Part shown: piece by piece, positions 1 to 11,631 of the stretch
How the letters are laid out: each line of letters starts with the position of its first letter
Numbering within the stretch: the stretch's first letter is position 1
Origin: Calonectria ilicicola
Taxonomy: Eukaryota; Ascomycota; Sordariomycetes; Hypocreales; Nectriaceae
Reading direction: 5' to 3'
NCBI GenBank assembly: GCA_020809705.1
Contig: CP085826.1
Location: forward strand, 124,001 to 188,000
DNA: 64,000 bases
Notes under the pieces: model-generated
Databases searched by the model: none
Told to the model about the DNA's origin: nothing
The model's input: the letters and a program-made list of their open reading frames with translations, nothing else
Position numbers and translations under genes: made by a program

Positions 1-3000
1 GGTGAGGTGAGTGTACTGTAAAGAAGGCTGATGGTAAGAATGAAAGGAATGAAAGAAATAATGGAAGGTGAGATATAATCAGAAATTTATATTCACAAAT
101 ACGGTAGTGGAGAAGATATGTTCCCCACAGTACCAATTCAATATCTCAGACAGAGCTCCATGGACTAATTGTCAAATCTACGTCTACATTGAGGTATATT
201 CGCCCTGCATTGCACTAGGAGACAATTTTATTCCCACTAACTTTGATACCACTCGTGCGTTTAGGCAAATCTGTCGAATATTGCAGAAAATGGTACGAAT
301 ATTCAAGATATTGAATCGATCTTTTTAGCATTCCAACGTTATGGTTTCATTTATAGCGTCGCTTATCAGTATGTAAATGCCTCTTGAACACTGTGTTGTT
401 GTGACGCTATGCCTCGTACACTCTGTTGTGCCTGAGTCATGAGTCCCAAGACCTTTTGTGTGGACCAAGTACATGATATCCTCACTAGAGCTTGAACTAG
501 CGACGATATGAGGTACAAAGAGATCGGCGGTGCTTGAAGTGTGACAGGTGCAGGGGGGCTAACTAGTCCAGCGACCAAGAACACGAACATGCACGGTCGG
601 TGACGACTTAGTTCCCTTCACTCGCCGCTAAAGCAGCTTCGTAGTTATTCATTCACCGCCTTTTTTTTTTCCCCATATTCTGTATCTTCTCCAATGGTGA
701 TGTACTGTGATCGTCTGGTACGTTTTATTATCATTTAACTCAGGCCATGAAAATGAAGCATCTGCGCCAAAGTCACCCAGGTACATAGACTTAGTAGAAT
801 ATACACAATCATCAGAGACCTGTTGCATGTATCAAAGATTCAATCACTAACATGCGGTTAAATAAAACAAGGGTAGCAAATGCGACCGAGACCATCTGAA
901 AATTAAATTAAGATCTACATGCAAAAAGAAATTTAGGCTCTACCGAGTTTAAGACAAGCTCGTCAATGATTGAGCCCACAATTTCTGTCACCGACTTCCA
1001 AGCAGTGGAACAGCACCGATGGTTAATTGTACAAAGCAGCCAATGACATCGCTAGGTCTATCTGACTAGCTAATTCTGACAGCTAGAGCAAAGAGGTCAA
1101 CAGATTCGTCCCTCGCGACAAATTAAGCGATATTATTCCTCTATGTACAATGTACATATTCCATAAATTACCTGTGATGGGCACATGCCAGGCGTTATTG
1201 TCGTAGTTAGTTCGGCCCTTGTTGCTCCACCAGCCTCTTGGAAGTTTTGCTAGTCTAAATGTAGTCGTCAATTCCATGATCATGCATCCATGTACCCTTC
1301 TCTCTTCTCTGTACAAATTTGTGCCACAGAGCTTCTATTCATATCCCATTTGACCTTTGCGACGTTCAATGATCTCATGCACCACTATGGTTTTGCGAAT
1401 AATATCCGGTTTGCTACGCCAGGTACGAACGCGAATTCCCCCAGCTAGATTTTTGACACTTGGCTACTCCCACAAGATAGAAGAGAAAAATATAAATTGA
1501 TTCAAGGCGTGTGATGACTACCTATGCAAATAAGGCAGCCCTTCTAAGACCTCTACCAAGTAATTTGCTCATCCAAGTCATCATCCAGGCCTAGTCCCTT
1601 GACTGTCGGGATATTCTACAAGCTTTATGTAGTTTAACGACAGGTATTTATAATGATCGCGTGAGCACTATTACAGTAAGAACAGAGACTCGGTGCCTAT
1701 GGGCTAAATCCACACCCCAGATCATAACTAAGAACTGAAATTTCATATCCATTTTTCGGTATGGATATCACTCAGTCTAATCGAGAATATGTTCGAGAAT
1801 CCCAAAATCAATTAGTGTTTCAAAAACTAAAAGATGGGCATGATATTATGGAAATGAAACCTCAAGTGATTTCTCCCCAGAAATTCTCAAGAACTATAGG
1901 GTAATGTTATTTTCCAATCAGGCTTGGTAATTTTTCTGCCAATATGGAGCCTTTGAGGTTTTTGATTAGAAATTTAAGAGAACGATGCCCACTATGAGTT
2001 TGATTTCTAGAGAAAAAAAAGATAAAGACAACAGACCAAAATTGCAATGAAGATAGATGAGTTCAAAATCGAACCAAATATTTAATTATTTAAAGATCTT
2101 GGAATGTGAATGTCCAACCCATCCCAATCGGGTAGTTTAGCTTCATCCAACCCTATCACATGATCCAATTTTTTGGTCGTCCAGATAACGCTTTTTGATA
2201 TTGGTAGAAATTTGGTGAGCAAAGACATGGATTTTCTTTTTCAATTTTCTCAAATGTGCTCTCATCAGCTTCCAAGGGATGACCTAAATAACTTGGGAAC
2301 CACGTGTATCCTTGGCTAAGATGTGGGAGAGCAAGGCTGAATAAAATTGACCAAAATGGGTGTTGACGATGGCAAGGTCAAGGCCATTGGTATAAAGAGG
2401 AGGGTTCCCATGAATTTCTATTTGGTACCATCCAAGCAGACCACCTAGAATGTTTGACTTGCGATGGTGCCTGCCATGAAAGTTTGCATGGCCCTATATT
2501 GCAACAAGCCCCCCGACGCCGTAAACCTTATCTCAATTTGTCCGGAATGAGTACAAGTTACCAGTCGAGCAATTCTGTTCAATCCACCACATAACATAGC
2601 GGAAGCTGAAGTGGACACGTCTAGTTTTGTTTCATTTGCATTCCAACTGTTGGACCAAAATATGCTTAGTCAGAGCGATTGCCACAATTGGTTCAGTTTC
2701 CGAGCCTCCGACCAACATGCATTATGCTATAGCCATCCAACCCCGTGGTGGACCAGTAAAAGGCCGATGGCTGTGATTCCCAGCCGCTTGAAGCAATGCC
2801 ATGGAGCAGAGTGGCTGATTAAGATCCACTATTATGCAGGTGTTGATTGGTTAATGGATGCCACAAGCGGCAAGTGGTCAGCACAGACACGTCGTGGTCC
2901 ACGACTCCTCAGTTTCAGGACCAGCTGAACCACATATGGGCCATTTTCCTCTTTCACTAGCTTTTCAAACATTGTCCAACCCACAACATAAAGAGTCCAT

Positions 3001-3058
3001 TACATGCGAAGAAACGACTCGTACAGCTATAAACTAAATAGTAACTAGCTCACGCAAC
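1..3058. other. Gene-poor region, no gene supported
   Basis: I see no protein-coding gene here. Open frames are short, lack family motifs and cannot be joined by plausible introns. Composition is moderately A/T-rich around 1730-2300. No tRNA-like fold, terminal repeats or recognisable transposase remnant was seen on either strand. Confidence 0.6.
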
Positions 3059-4517
3059 ATGTCTTCAATATCTCAGCATGCTCAAAAACCGATGACGTCA
3101 GCCAAACTTTCTTTTTCAGAGAAGATTGGATTCCTGAGAGGCGGGTTTGCGATAAGTGAGATAAAGTCCTGCAACATTTTGCACATGTCTAATCGTGTCG
3201 TTATAGTGATAAATCTGGTTGTTGGGGTTGTGGTGGAAGTTTTTCCTAGGAAGTCGAAAGCGAAAACGTATAAGCGGCGACTGGTTCTTACCATGATAAA
3301 AAGCGGCACTCGGTTTCTCTCGCCACGCCAAATGCAGTGAGTTGATCGACCTTTGTTCCGGATCAGTAAGCTAATTGATTATGTGACAAGAGCGATTCTT
3401 CCTAACACAGCAGCCATGTATCAGGAATTTGCTTCAGAAAGATCCCTTCCCACTAACACTGTTCGGTTCCAAGATGGCACTGAAGGGCATTGGATCGGGG
3501 CCACGGATGCCAAAATCACTCTGCTTTTCCTACATGGTATAACTCTCAACTTTTTGGCTGTGACTTTTGAGCTTACGTATTTGATTAGGCGGGGGATATG
3601 CTACACCAGCCTCCAAGGGGCATTTTGCATTAATTGCCGATGCTGTCTCAAAAGCAACGAGCGAAGGAAGAAGTCTAGCCTGCTTAATTGTTCACTACGG
3701 TCAGTCAATATCTGGCCCCCCTCTACCCTAAAAAAAAAAAAGGTGGAGAGGGGAGCAAAAGCCATTCGTACTAGCGTTGTTATAGACCTTGCACCAGAAG
3801 CAGTATACCCGCGCCAACTGCGACAAGCGATGCATGCGTACAAGTACTGCATCGAGGAGTTGAATCGGGAAACGGATAATGTTAGTTCTGCCGCTCTTTT
3901 TCGTTTAGAAATGATTAGTAATCTGTTACAGATTATCATTGGAGGTGATTCCGCAGGTGGACATCTGGCATTGGGTCTCTTATCTTGCTTAGCCCACCCG
4001 AGACATGATATGCCTATAGTTTCACATGAAGGAGCATATCCGTCCACCATACTAGTTTCTCCATGGATATCTTTCGATCAATCTTCGGATTCCATGAAGA
4101 GAAACAGGCGGAAAGACTGCTTATATGGCCCCACGCTGAAAATGTGGAGCGATAATCTCCTGGCACTGGCGCCTCTCGATAATTACAATTTTCCATTGGC
4201 TGCAGAGAAAGACTGGTGGGTGCCTCATAAAGATCTGAGGCTTTGTATTACTGCAGGAAAGGATGAAATGCTGATTGATGATATTGCGCGTTTTGTGGAT
4301 CAGCTGAAGGTATGAACAGCGCGATCAATCTAGCTTTTCAAGCTAACACTATTCGTTTTACTAGGAAGCTGGATTAAAGCCAGACTACCGATGTTTCGAG
4401 GATGAGCCACATGGGGTGATGGTTTGGGGAGAAGAGATGGGCCTACCGACACCTGCATCGAAATTGACATTCATTGACTGGGTTAATCTGGAAGTTGCAA
4501 GAAAGAGTTTAACCTGA
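3059..4517 (+). CDS. HSL-type alpha/beta hydrolase (steryl acetyl hydrolase / arylacetamide deacetylase-like)
   Basis: Predicted carboxylesterase of the hormone-sensitive-lipase (abhydrolase_3) family, 386 aa. Six exons, introns at 3337-3390, 3537-3588, 3700-3785, 3881-3931 and 4310-4364; exon lengths sum to 387 codons including the stop. Splicing restores the oxyanion-hole motif HGGGYA, the nucleophile elbow GGDSAGG, and the acid and base residues in AGKDEML and EPHGVM. The N-terminus (KLSFSEKIGFL, then a hydrophobic stretch, then SPRQMQ) resembles fungal steryl acetyl hydrolase-like proteins, which start with a membrane-associated segment. The start at 3059 is the first in-frame ATG giving that N-terminus. 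Unspliced, the locus looks broken; spliced, it is intact. The substrate is unknown; esters of acyl alcohols or sterols are possible. Confidence 0.85.
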
Positions 4518-4649
4518 ACATCCTTATCGAGTAGAATTCTCGACCATATTGGTTATTTCTCAAGAGACTACCAGGTGCGGGCCCTTACACTCACCGTCTC
4601 ACAAGCGGATTACTTAGGGGCGTTTTACTTTGTCACCATATGACTATTA

Positions 4650-4720
4650 GGGATAGAAAGGATTAGGGACAGAATTCGCAGGAGATTAAATGATGAAGTC
4701 TCAATCTGTCCCACTATCCC
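4650..4720. repeat. Imperfect inverted repeat
   Basis: Left arm GGGATAG (4650-4656) and GGGACAG (4666-4672); right arm CTGTCCC (4706-4712) and CTATCCC (4714-4720), which are their reverse complements in mirrored order. The spacing differs between arms (9 nt against 1 nt). It may be a remnant of a small non-autonomous element, but no clean target duplication was seen. Confidence 0.45.
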
Positions 4721-5028
4721 ACGCTTATACTTCTACTCTCTCGAAGATGACGTATCTCAGAAACATGTGGCCCATTACGCCTTCGAAGCTAAAGAACGAG
4801 GATACGAGGTGCATAAGCTAGTATTTTAGTATAGCAGACACTGCTGAAATATTCAAGAGGATGGAATAATATACTGGCAAGGCATCAAGTAGTTTGTTCA
4901 AAGGATCATTGTGGCTAAGGTAAATGAGTGACAGGGTGAAATTACTCGAAGGAGTGGTAGCCATATTTTGGCAAAGTTTAATACATTGGAATTTATGGTC
5001 GGGTATTTCTATCCGAAAAGAACATAAA

Positions 5029-5736
5029 GTGGATGATAGTGAATGTCTTTCATATAGTTATTTTCTTCCTCTTAGGAAAGGAAGATGCCAACAAGGTCAC
5101 AGGACCTAAAGGCATGCCTTATAATAGACTTTTAGATCTGTTAATATAATTGTTTTTATATTAATTTTAGAGTTTAAAAGTAATATAAGATAAAAAAATC
5201 TTAATAATTAAAAATTTTATATAATAAAAAGAAGAATTTTTTATTAATTAAAAATATAATAATATATATTTAAATAAAATTTTTTTAAATATATATTTTT
5301 AAATATATATATATAATTAAAATATTTATTATTAAATAATATATTATTTATAAAAATAATAATTTTTTTAAAATTAAATTTATAATTTAATATATTTATT
5401 AAAAAAATTATTTAAATAATAAAATATTTATTAAATAATAATAAAAATTTTTAATATTAATATTAAATTATTAAAATATAATTTTATATTTAAAATTTAA
5501 ATTAAATAATAATTAAAAAAGATTTTTAAAAAAAATTAAATAAATATAAAATAAATTTAGAATATAAATAGATTAATAAATTAAAAAAAATAATTTAAAA
5601 GGAAGGATAGTCTATAGAAAGGAAAGGAAAAGGAAGGAAAGGATAGAATAGGAAATGCAAACAACGGTTCAATCAAACAACTAACAGGATACGATCAGTG
5701 TGACAGGATACGAGCAGTGGTGGATGATAGTGAATG
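5029..5736. repeat. 17-nt direct repeat flanking an A/T-rich tract
   Basis: GTGGATGATAGTGAATG occurs at 5029-5045 and again at 5720-5736, in the same orientation. The A/T-rich tract lies between the copies. This is the arrangement expected of an insertion or of repair-associated duplication, although 17 nt is long for most target site duplications. Confidence 0.6.
5118..5600. repeat. Extremely A/T-rich tract
   Basis: About 480 bp made almost only of A and T. From 5235 to 5520 (286 nt) there is no G or C at all. It is not a simple microsatellite: the order of A and T runs is irregular. The right edge passes into an AGGAAAGG-type purine tract (5600-5650). Candidate origins are mitochondrial intergenic DNA captured in the nucleus, an extreme A/T isochore, or a decayed element. 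Confidence 0.85.
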
Positions 5737-5971
5737 ACATTAAATCTGCCGCTCTTTTGTCCCTCAGATATCAGGCCAAGTACAAGGTAGATTGGGTTAG
5801 TTGGCTTGAAGGCTTTGAGAATAACAAGTATTAGATACTTTGAAAACCTCAAAACCTTACAACCTCAGCTACACCAAATCCGTCCTCATGGTAGCCAAAG
5901 AGATCAAAATCAAAAGTCACAAATCCTTCATATGCACCTCCAGCAGCCAGAAAGTCAGCAGCATATGTTTC

Positions 5972-6963
5972 TTAATCGGACCTAACGCTTTGCGCTTTGA
6001 TTTTCCCCAGAGGACCAAAATCAACAGTCCATTCAAGCGGGTAGGTATTGTTAGTGACTGGAGATATATACATGTCCTTCGTCCAATCAGCTGTAAACGT
6101 ATAAGTCAAAACTTGATTGCTCCCATCGGGAAATCGGAATGTAGCAATGCGAGTTTCTTCTTTCCGCGCATGATCGTCCACAGCCCACAGACTACCACGA
6201 ATTCCGGCTCGGGGAACATGTACCTGGAACCAAGTATAGTTTGTGTCAGGCAGAGAGCTGTTGTCCCACTGTCTATCATACCAAGTAAAAGAATTATCAG
6301 GATCAATATCCAACACTTCTCCCCTAACTGTGAGGCTTCCTCTTGACTTAGTTGCAGGCAGAGCCCATTCACCAGTGGCTACATTACCAAAGTAGAATTC
6401 TCCGAGACCACCATTAAGCAGAGCCTCAGAGGTGTTTTGGAAGGTGATATTGAATCCGTAAGCGATATCTTGAAAATGCTCCACAACATTCATCTCTGAA
6501 AGATTGTCCGCTGTATTTGCTTTGAAAATCAGATCTTCAAGTGTTGCATCCAGTGTGGTGGTTGTATCTATTGATCGAGGGTTTGTAGAAACACGCGTAG
6601 ACATTTCGTAATAAGATGTATTTGTAACATCAAGTATAGAGGAACGTGCCATGGCAATTCCATCCGTCCACATAGTATGGCCGAGAACAAGGTACTGATG
6701 CTTGTCGGAAGTTGAAAGATAGGAAACGATCCACCAAGACGTGCGTGACGCATTGGTGAACTGGGACTCATTTAAATCATATAAAACCGGTAGCCCAGGC
6801 TAGAATACAATCAAATTGTTAGACTTTATGAGCGAAGCAGAGCTCTCGAAAGATTATCTACCTTGACAGTGTAGTCCGAGTCCTCGGGGCGAAAGTCGTA
6901 TGTTGGTGATGCATAAGTTGCCAGACCTAAGCTGGCCAGCAAGACGGCCACGGAATATCGCAT
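5972..6963 (-). CDS. Secreted CrtC/AttH-like lipocalin-fold protein (kievitone hydratase-like)
   Basis: Two exons (6963-6862 and 6799-5972) give 309 aa. Residues 1-18 form a signal peptide (MRYSVAVLLASLGLATYAS), so the protein is probably secreted. Several N-x-S/T sites (NTS, NIT, NSS, NYT) suggest glycosylation. The segment DPDNSFTWYDRQW, followed by a VHVPRAGIRGSLWAVDD stretch, is typical of fungal CrtC-like proteins such as Fusarium kievitone hydratase and of lipocalin-type Diels-Alderases. Members act as hydratases, cyclases or isomerases on hydrophobic small molecules; which applies here cannot be read from the sequence. No biosynthetic genes adjoin it, which favours a stand-alone role such as phytoalexin hydration. 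The start is the ATG giving the signal peptide; an upstream in-frame ATG (7008) would bury it. Confidence 0.75.
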
Positions 6964-8034
6964 TGATACAGATTTCGTGCTGAAGTTTGTAATAAGAAAT
7001 GGTATCAATCTGTAGAAGCAGTTATCAGAGAGTATTTGGTTTTAAACCGAGGGTGCAAGTTGCTTTATATAAGCTCAATTTCTGACGTTGTTATCCACCG
7101 ATATTATTAAGACACGTAGCATATTAGCTTCATGGAGAGCTAAATCCGTAATTTTAACTTTTGGTATTTATTAAATTTCTCAGAGATTTATCTCTCATGA
7201 CATAATTGAAACATCACCGGTGTGAATTCCCAAGAAATATCAGTTGGGCAGGTTTAACGTCCTGACCCGCTTAGTCAGAGGTGAATTCGGCGATTTCTAG
7301 ATAAGCCATGCTAAGGGCACGGCCATCTCCTAGTTCGTAATTTATTGGGCAATACGTATTAAAGTTTTCGCAATCGCTCAATTAGTGAGCGGAGAAAAAA
7401 AACGAAAGATCCACGATGCCGCCCGTCAGCGGTTCTGCACTCCATCTTCAAGAACAACTTGGAGCCTTTAGTTGCTATTTCCCCGCTAAATTAGTTGATT
7501 ATAACATATATAATTAGACATTTCTTGAAAGAGAAAATCATGGGGACCAAGTAAGATTGTTAAATGCGGTCGCACGTGTCATCTTTGTGGCTCTGAAGTT
7601 ATGAGAGAAGGCCTGTTGGGCCAGCTCTTCTTTTTATCAGACATGACTAATATGAATACTTTAACGAGCCCCCTATGCTTCTGATGCTCAGATCAATATG
7701 TTATTTTAGGATCCAAGGTGACGCGGACGGGCATCGTTACATTCCCTTCTTCGGGTTCACTTTGAAGAATTATGCCACATTTTGTCAAGATCATCTTGTT
7801 GAACATTCATTAGTATTTTATCATGTTTAGACCTACACTACGTACATATCAAGATCATGAAACTAATTTCTGTAACAAAGTATTCTGACATGTCTAGATT
7901 TCAATCAAAGAACTTAATGCTTCAACTTTATACTTCTAACCTTCCACTTTCTCCCAGCTGAATTTCATTGTTTCTAGAGGATTAATTATTTATTTACTCT
8001 TCAGTCTATTACCTCTCCTGGCCGTCATCTCTGA
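6964..8034. other. Intergenic, A/T-rich
   Basis: Upstream region of the secreted protein gene and 3' flank of the GT2 gene. No coding signal, RNA gene or repeat was recognised. Confidence 0.6.
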
Positions 8035-11000
8035 TCATGTCAAGCCAAGGAAGATCGGCAGAGTAAATGAACAGGCCACTTGCACAGCCAATGGAACAAT
8101 TGCATAAGTACCAGGAGAGTACTTCGCAGGGGCAATGGTCCATCCCCATGGAGCGCCGACAGCCATATAAATCATCCCCGCTGAAATTAAAATGCATATT
8201 AAAAAAGTATACTTGAAGCGATGCATCATCTTATTGAGGCCGATGTAGATTCCTGTAGGACCCAGCTCCTTAGAGGTTGAAGACCACTCAATATTAATGG
8301 AGAATGCATGGCAAAGTAGCGCTTTTGCGCAGTTAATGCTAATACCACCAAAGAAGAGAAGCAGAAAAGGCAACCATGTGGCTGCTTCAATGATGGTGAT
8401 CCAAAAGGACTTCTCTTTGAGCCGATGGCGTGTCATGCTGAATGAAATAGTTGCAACACCGTTGAAGACAACTAGAAGAGACACCCAAATACCCCATGAA
8501 GGGGTGTAGAAGTGATCTAGGGTGGAGAAGAATAAACCAACGATGAGGTAATTAACGATGGTGAGGGTCATGCCAGCTGCGATTGCATAATCTGTAATTA
8601 TCAGCTTTGTTCAGCTGCATGGATATGATGGCCTTACAGGTAAAGATATATGCAATAATGGATACCTTGCTAGAAACAGGCATGTTGCTCCATAAAAATC
8701 GCAGGAATAGCCTTGTGACCGGACCCTTATAAATCCATTTGTAGCTGTAAAATGAAGTGAGTAATATTTTCTTCGAGTTTCGAGACGTTTCTTAACTTAC
8801 AAGGGATGGAAAACAAGTTCGTTGCAGCCATACGCATATTTTTCCCAACGATTCAACTCGTCATACACGGTAAGAGAGACACCTTCTTGAAAGCCACCGT
8901 TGTGGTACGTGGCTAGGCGACAAACCATGCCAGCCATCTGAATTCGAAGACTGATGTCGAAATCTTCGGACACGTGAGAATCGGACCACCACTTTGTGAC
9001 GCCATCCGACTCATCGAAAAAAGCAACACTTTGGATAGCTTTCCAGCGCAAGAAAGCGTTGTGACCAACGAACGGTGCAACATCACCAGTGCCGACACCA
9101 TACTTGATAGCCGTGTAGACAATGTTGGTAAAGTACGTGATGCCGTTCTCAAAAATGTTGTGTGCAACCTGCATTACCCCAGAGCCGTGCTGCAAAATAG
9201 CAACTTCGGGACTTTCGTGCATTTCGAGGGCGCCGTACAACAGACAGTCGATAGGGACACGGGTATCACAGTCGATGATTAAGATAATCTCTCCCATTCG
9301 AATATTGCCTTCCGCCCAGGTCTTACCCTCGTCGGCATCGAGCATATTTTGCAGAGCTGTTTCATATAGTTGGTCGTCGTTCTCAACGGTCAGGTCCTCG
9401 TAGCTACAGCTGCGGTTGCTGCACTCAAGCTCCGCGAGGCGATGCAGTTCATCCTCAACCTTATTGGAGAAGTCTAGGCAGTAATTCATGTTGCTGGCTT
9501 TCTTGAATTTTCCCTTTCTCACAAAACCAAGCTTGTTGGCACGGCCTTGAGGGCTGAGCTCGCTTTCATCCTGGTTGTCCACTGTAGGGTCAACTTGAGG
9601 CTTCTGCTTGAACCAAGAAAAGATGCCTCCACTCTTAGAATTCTTCATTGTAGGCAGACGTGCGCAGTAGCCAATGCCATTCTCGCGATAGTACTGCTTG
9701 CGGGCTGCGGCTAACTCAGGCTGGATGCACTGCATGCCGTCATCGTTGATAAATACGGATGCAGTACCACCTTGATCCTCATAGTACTGAATTGCAGCCA
9801 TCACGGAGACCATGGTCGGAACAATAACCCTTTTTAGCCAGATTAGATGAGATTTAATCCAGGGGTGGTGCCAATGAATCACTTACCCTCGTAGGCCCTC
9901 TTTATACACAGGCATTTGCACGGTGATATGAGGTAACTCATAGCTGCGATAGCGGTTGCGATTGGGTTTGACCGCTGGGGTACACGCCAGATCAGCCTGG
10001 ATATATCTTATTTATTGAACATGGAGGTACACACCTGAATGGTATTTTGAGTTCTTTAGACACATGCCTGCTGGCAGGAGCAGCTGGAAGACACTGCTTA
10101 CAACCACAATAAAAAAAAACTGAATCACCCAGATGGTCAGTACTAAAGCTCCACATTGAAAGGAAACAGGGGCATACCAGCGAAAGGAGACAAAGAGGTG
10201 GAACCACTGCAATCTAATAATAAATTAATTGTGCTGTATCAATTTATCATTCTGATAAAACTCACCAAGATGAATCGCTTCCAGTCGCCGTCCCATGACC
10301 ACTGTTCAAGTAACTGGTTGACTGTTAGAATAACATGGCCTTGTTTTTCTATTATCTTTTCTTGTCATTTAGTTCAAAACTTACTTTCGAAATGCCTAAA
10401 CTCTGTGTCAAAATGATTAAAATCATGACGATGCCGATTCGAAACGAATGCACCCTTAAGGTGGGGCGAACAGGAGGCTCGCCCTCGAGATCCTCGTCAC
10501 TGCCATCTTGACCTTCCTCGACCTGAATGGCTCGCTGGTAAATTTCATTCTTCTCGTCTATAGCACCACGGACAGGAGTTGAGAGGCCTTCGGGTGACTG
10601 TTCTTCAGTTTGCGCATGCAGTCCACGGGGCATTGCAGGGCCAACAATCTGCCCAAGTCATAACTGGTTAGCTGCTTCATCAAAAACTTTCCTTTGTTCC
10701 CCATCAAGATGAGTACATTTCAGACTAAGTCTTTGTCGAAAGGAATGGAATTGCCACTTACAAAGCCCAAGAGCTGCTTCTCAATATTATGTGCTGCATT
10801 GATGATACTGTCGGGGTTATTCGCCCAAATTAGGACACAACGCTCCTGAACGATGATGCATGAGCTAGCCGAGTGTACAAGTGATTGGTGGACATTTGCC
10901 ATTGTTTCAATGACTGGAACACGAGCTCCAGTACTTTCTACAATCAGACTTGCCTGCCCTGGCTTGATGGCATCAAGGACAGTGCTGGTTACCTCTGAGG

Positions 11001-11631
11001 CCATGGAGATGACAGCACCTTCACCTAAGCGAGCGACTGCTGCGACAAGGCTGGGACTCGGATCATCTGGTGCATAGGTATATGTCCCATCAGGCTGTTT
11101 GATCGCGATACAGGTCGCGGACCAGCCGCTGTTGATGGCGGCCGCGGGAAGTTCATCGAACCACCCAAGCAAGGTAGCACGACGAGCCAAATATTTGGCA
11201 ACCTACATAAAGTCAGACTATCCTTTAATTTTAAAGCGGGAGCTACATAGCAGCCTTGATGGAGAGCACGGCTACATGTCGAAGCGAAACAGAAAAAACA
11301 ACACAGAATGAGTTTCAATGAATGAATAAATAGGGCAAGTATAAAACCAACATATGGCGAGACTAAAGTGTCGCCATCGGTGTTGATGTAGATGATAAAT
11401 GGTGGGACACAAAATAGAGCAGTTCGAGTTAATAGAACTCACCAATGCTGGCTCCGTATCCTCGGGCAGATGCATTGCAGGCATCCCCGAAGAGGAGCTG
11501 TGGGCTGATCGTGATAAATGGTGATTGTAGGCATCTGGTGGGATGGAATAGCGGCCTCCGGCGGTGGTAGGACTGGGAGGAATAGGCGTGACCGACTCAC
11601 GGAAGCGAGAATCTTGTTTCTTGCTGGCCAT
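8035..11631 (-). CDS. Membrane family 2 glycosyltransferase (polysaccharide synthase)
   Basis: Nine exons sum to 965 codons (964 aa). An N-terminal cytosolic region with Pro/Ser-rich start (MASKKQDSRF) is followed by transmembrane segments near residues 230 and 280, a large GT2 domain (about 360-740) and at least five C-terminal membrane segments. GT2 motifs: ITVQMPVYKEG strand, FINDDGMQ (UDP-sugar Asp), IIDCDTRVP (DxD), and SEDFD (TED-like base). The usual Q(Q/R)xRW processivity motif appears as ELNRWEKYAYGC. This is not a chitin synthase (no EDRxL/QRRRW pair). It resembles the fungal GT2 class described in Zymoseptoria tritici and Fusarium graminearum as required for hyphal growth on solid surfaces (from memory). 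It should make an extracellular polysaccharide at the plasma membrane. It is divergent from the GH16 gene across 1.4 kb. One exon (10266-10313) is only 48 nt. Confidence 0.88.

Larger units (their letters stand above)
4518..5971. other. Intergenic region with A/T tract and small repeats
   Basis: No gene supported. It holds an imperfect inverted repeat (4650-4720), a 17-nt direct repeat (5029-5045 and 5720-5736) and the A/T tract between its copies. Just before the second copy are two near-identical 17-19 nt tandem units around GACAGGATACGA (about 5685-5720). The last part contains the convergent 3' flank of the secreted protein gene. Confidence 0.6.

Noticed and set aside
2611..2928. 105-codon frame in the gene-poor left end
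   Set aside because: No recognisable domain, no splice-linked neighbours, biased composition; not supported as a gene.
3337..3937. Apparent frameshifts and a poly-A run in the first esterase gene, suggesting a pseudogene
   Set aside because: Each break is explained by a short GT-AG intron and the spliced frame is whole with intact HGGG and GDSAG motifs.
3887..5759. 14-nt match TCTGCCGCTCTTTT at 3887 and 5746
   Set aside because: Several matches of this length are expected by chance in 64 kb, and the flanks do not match.
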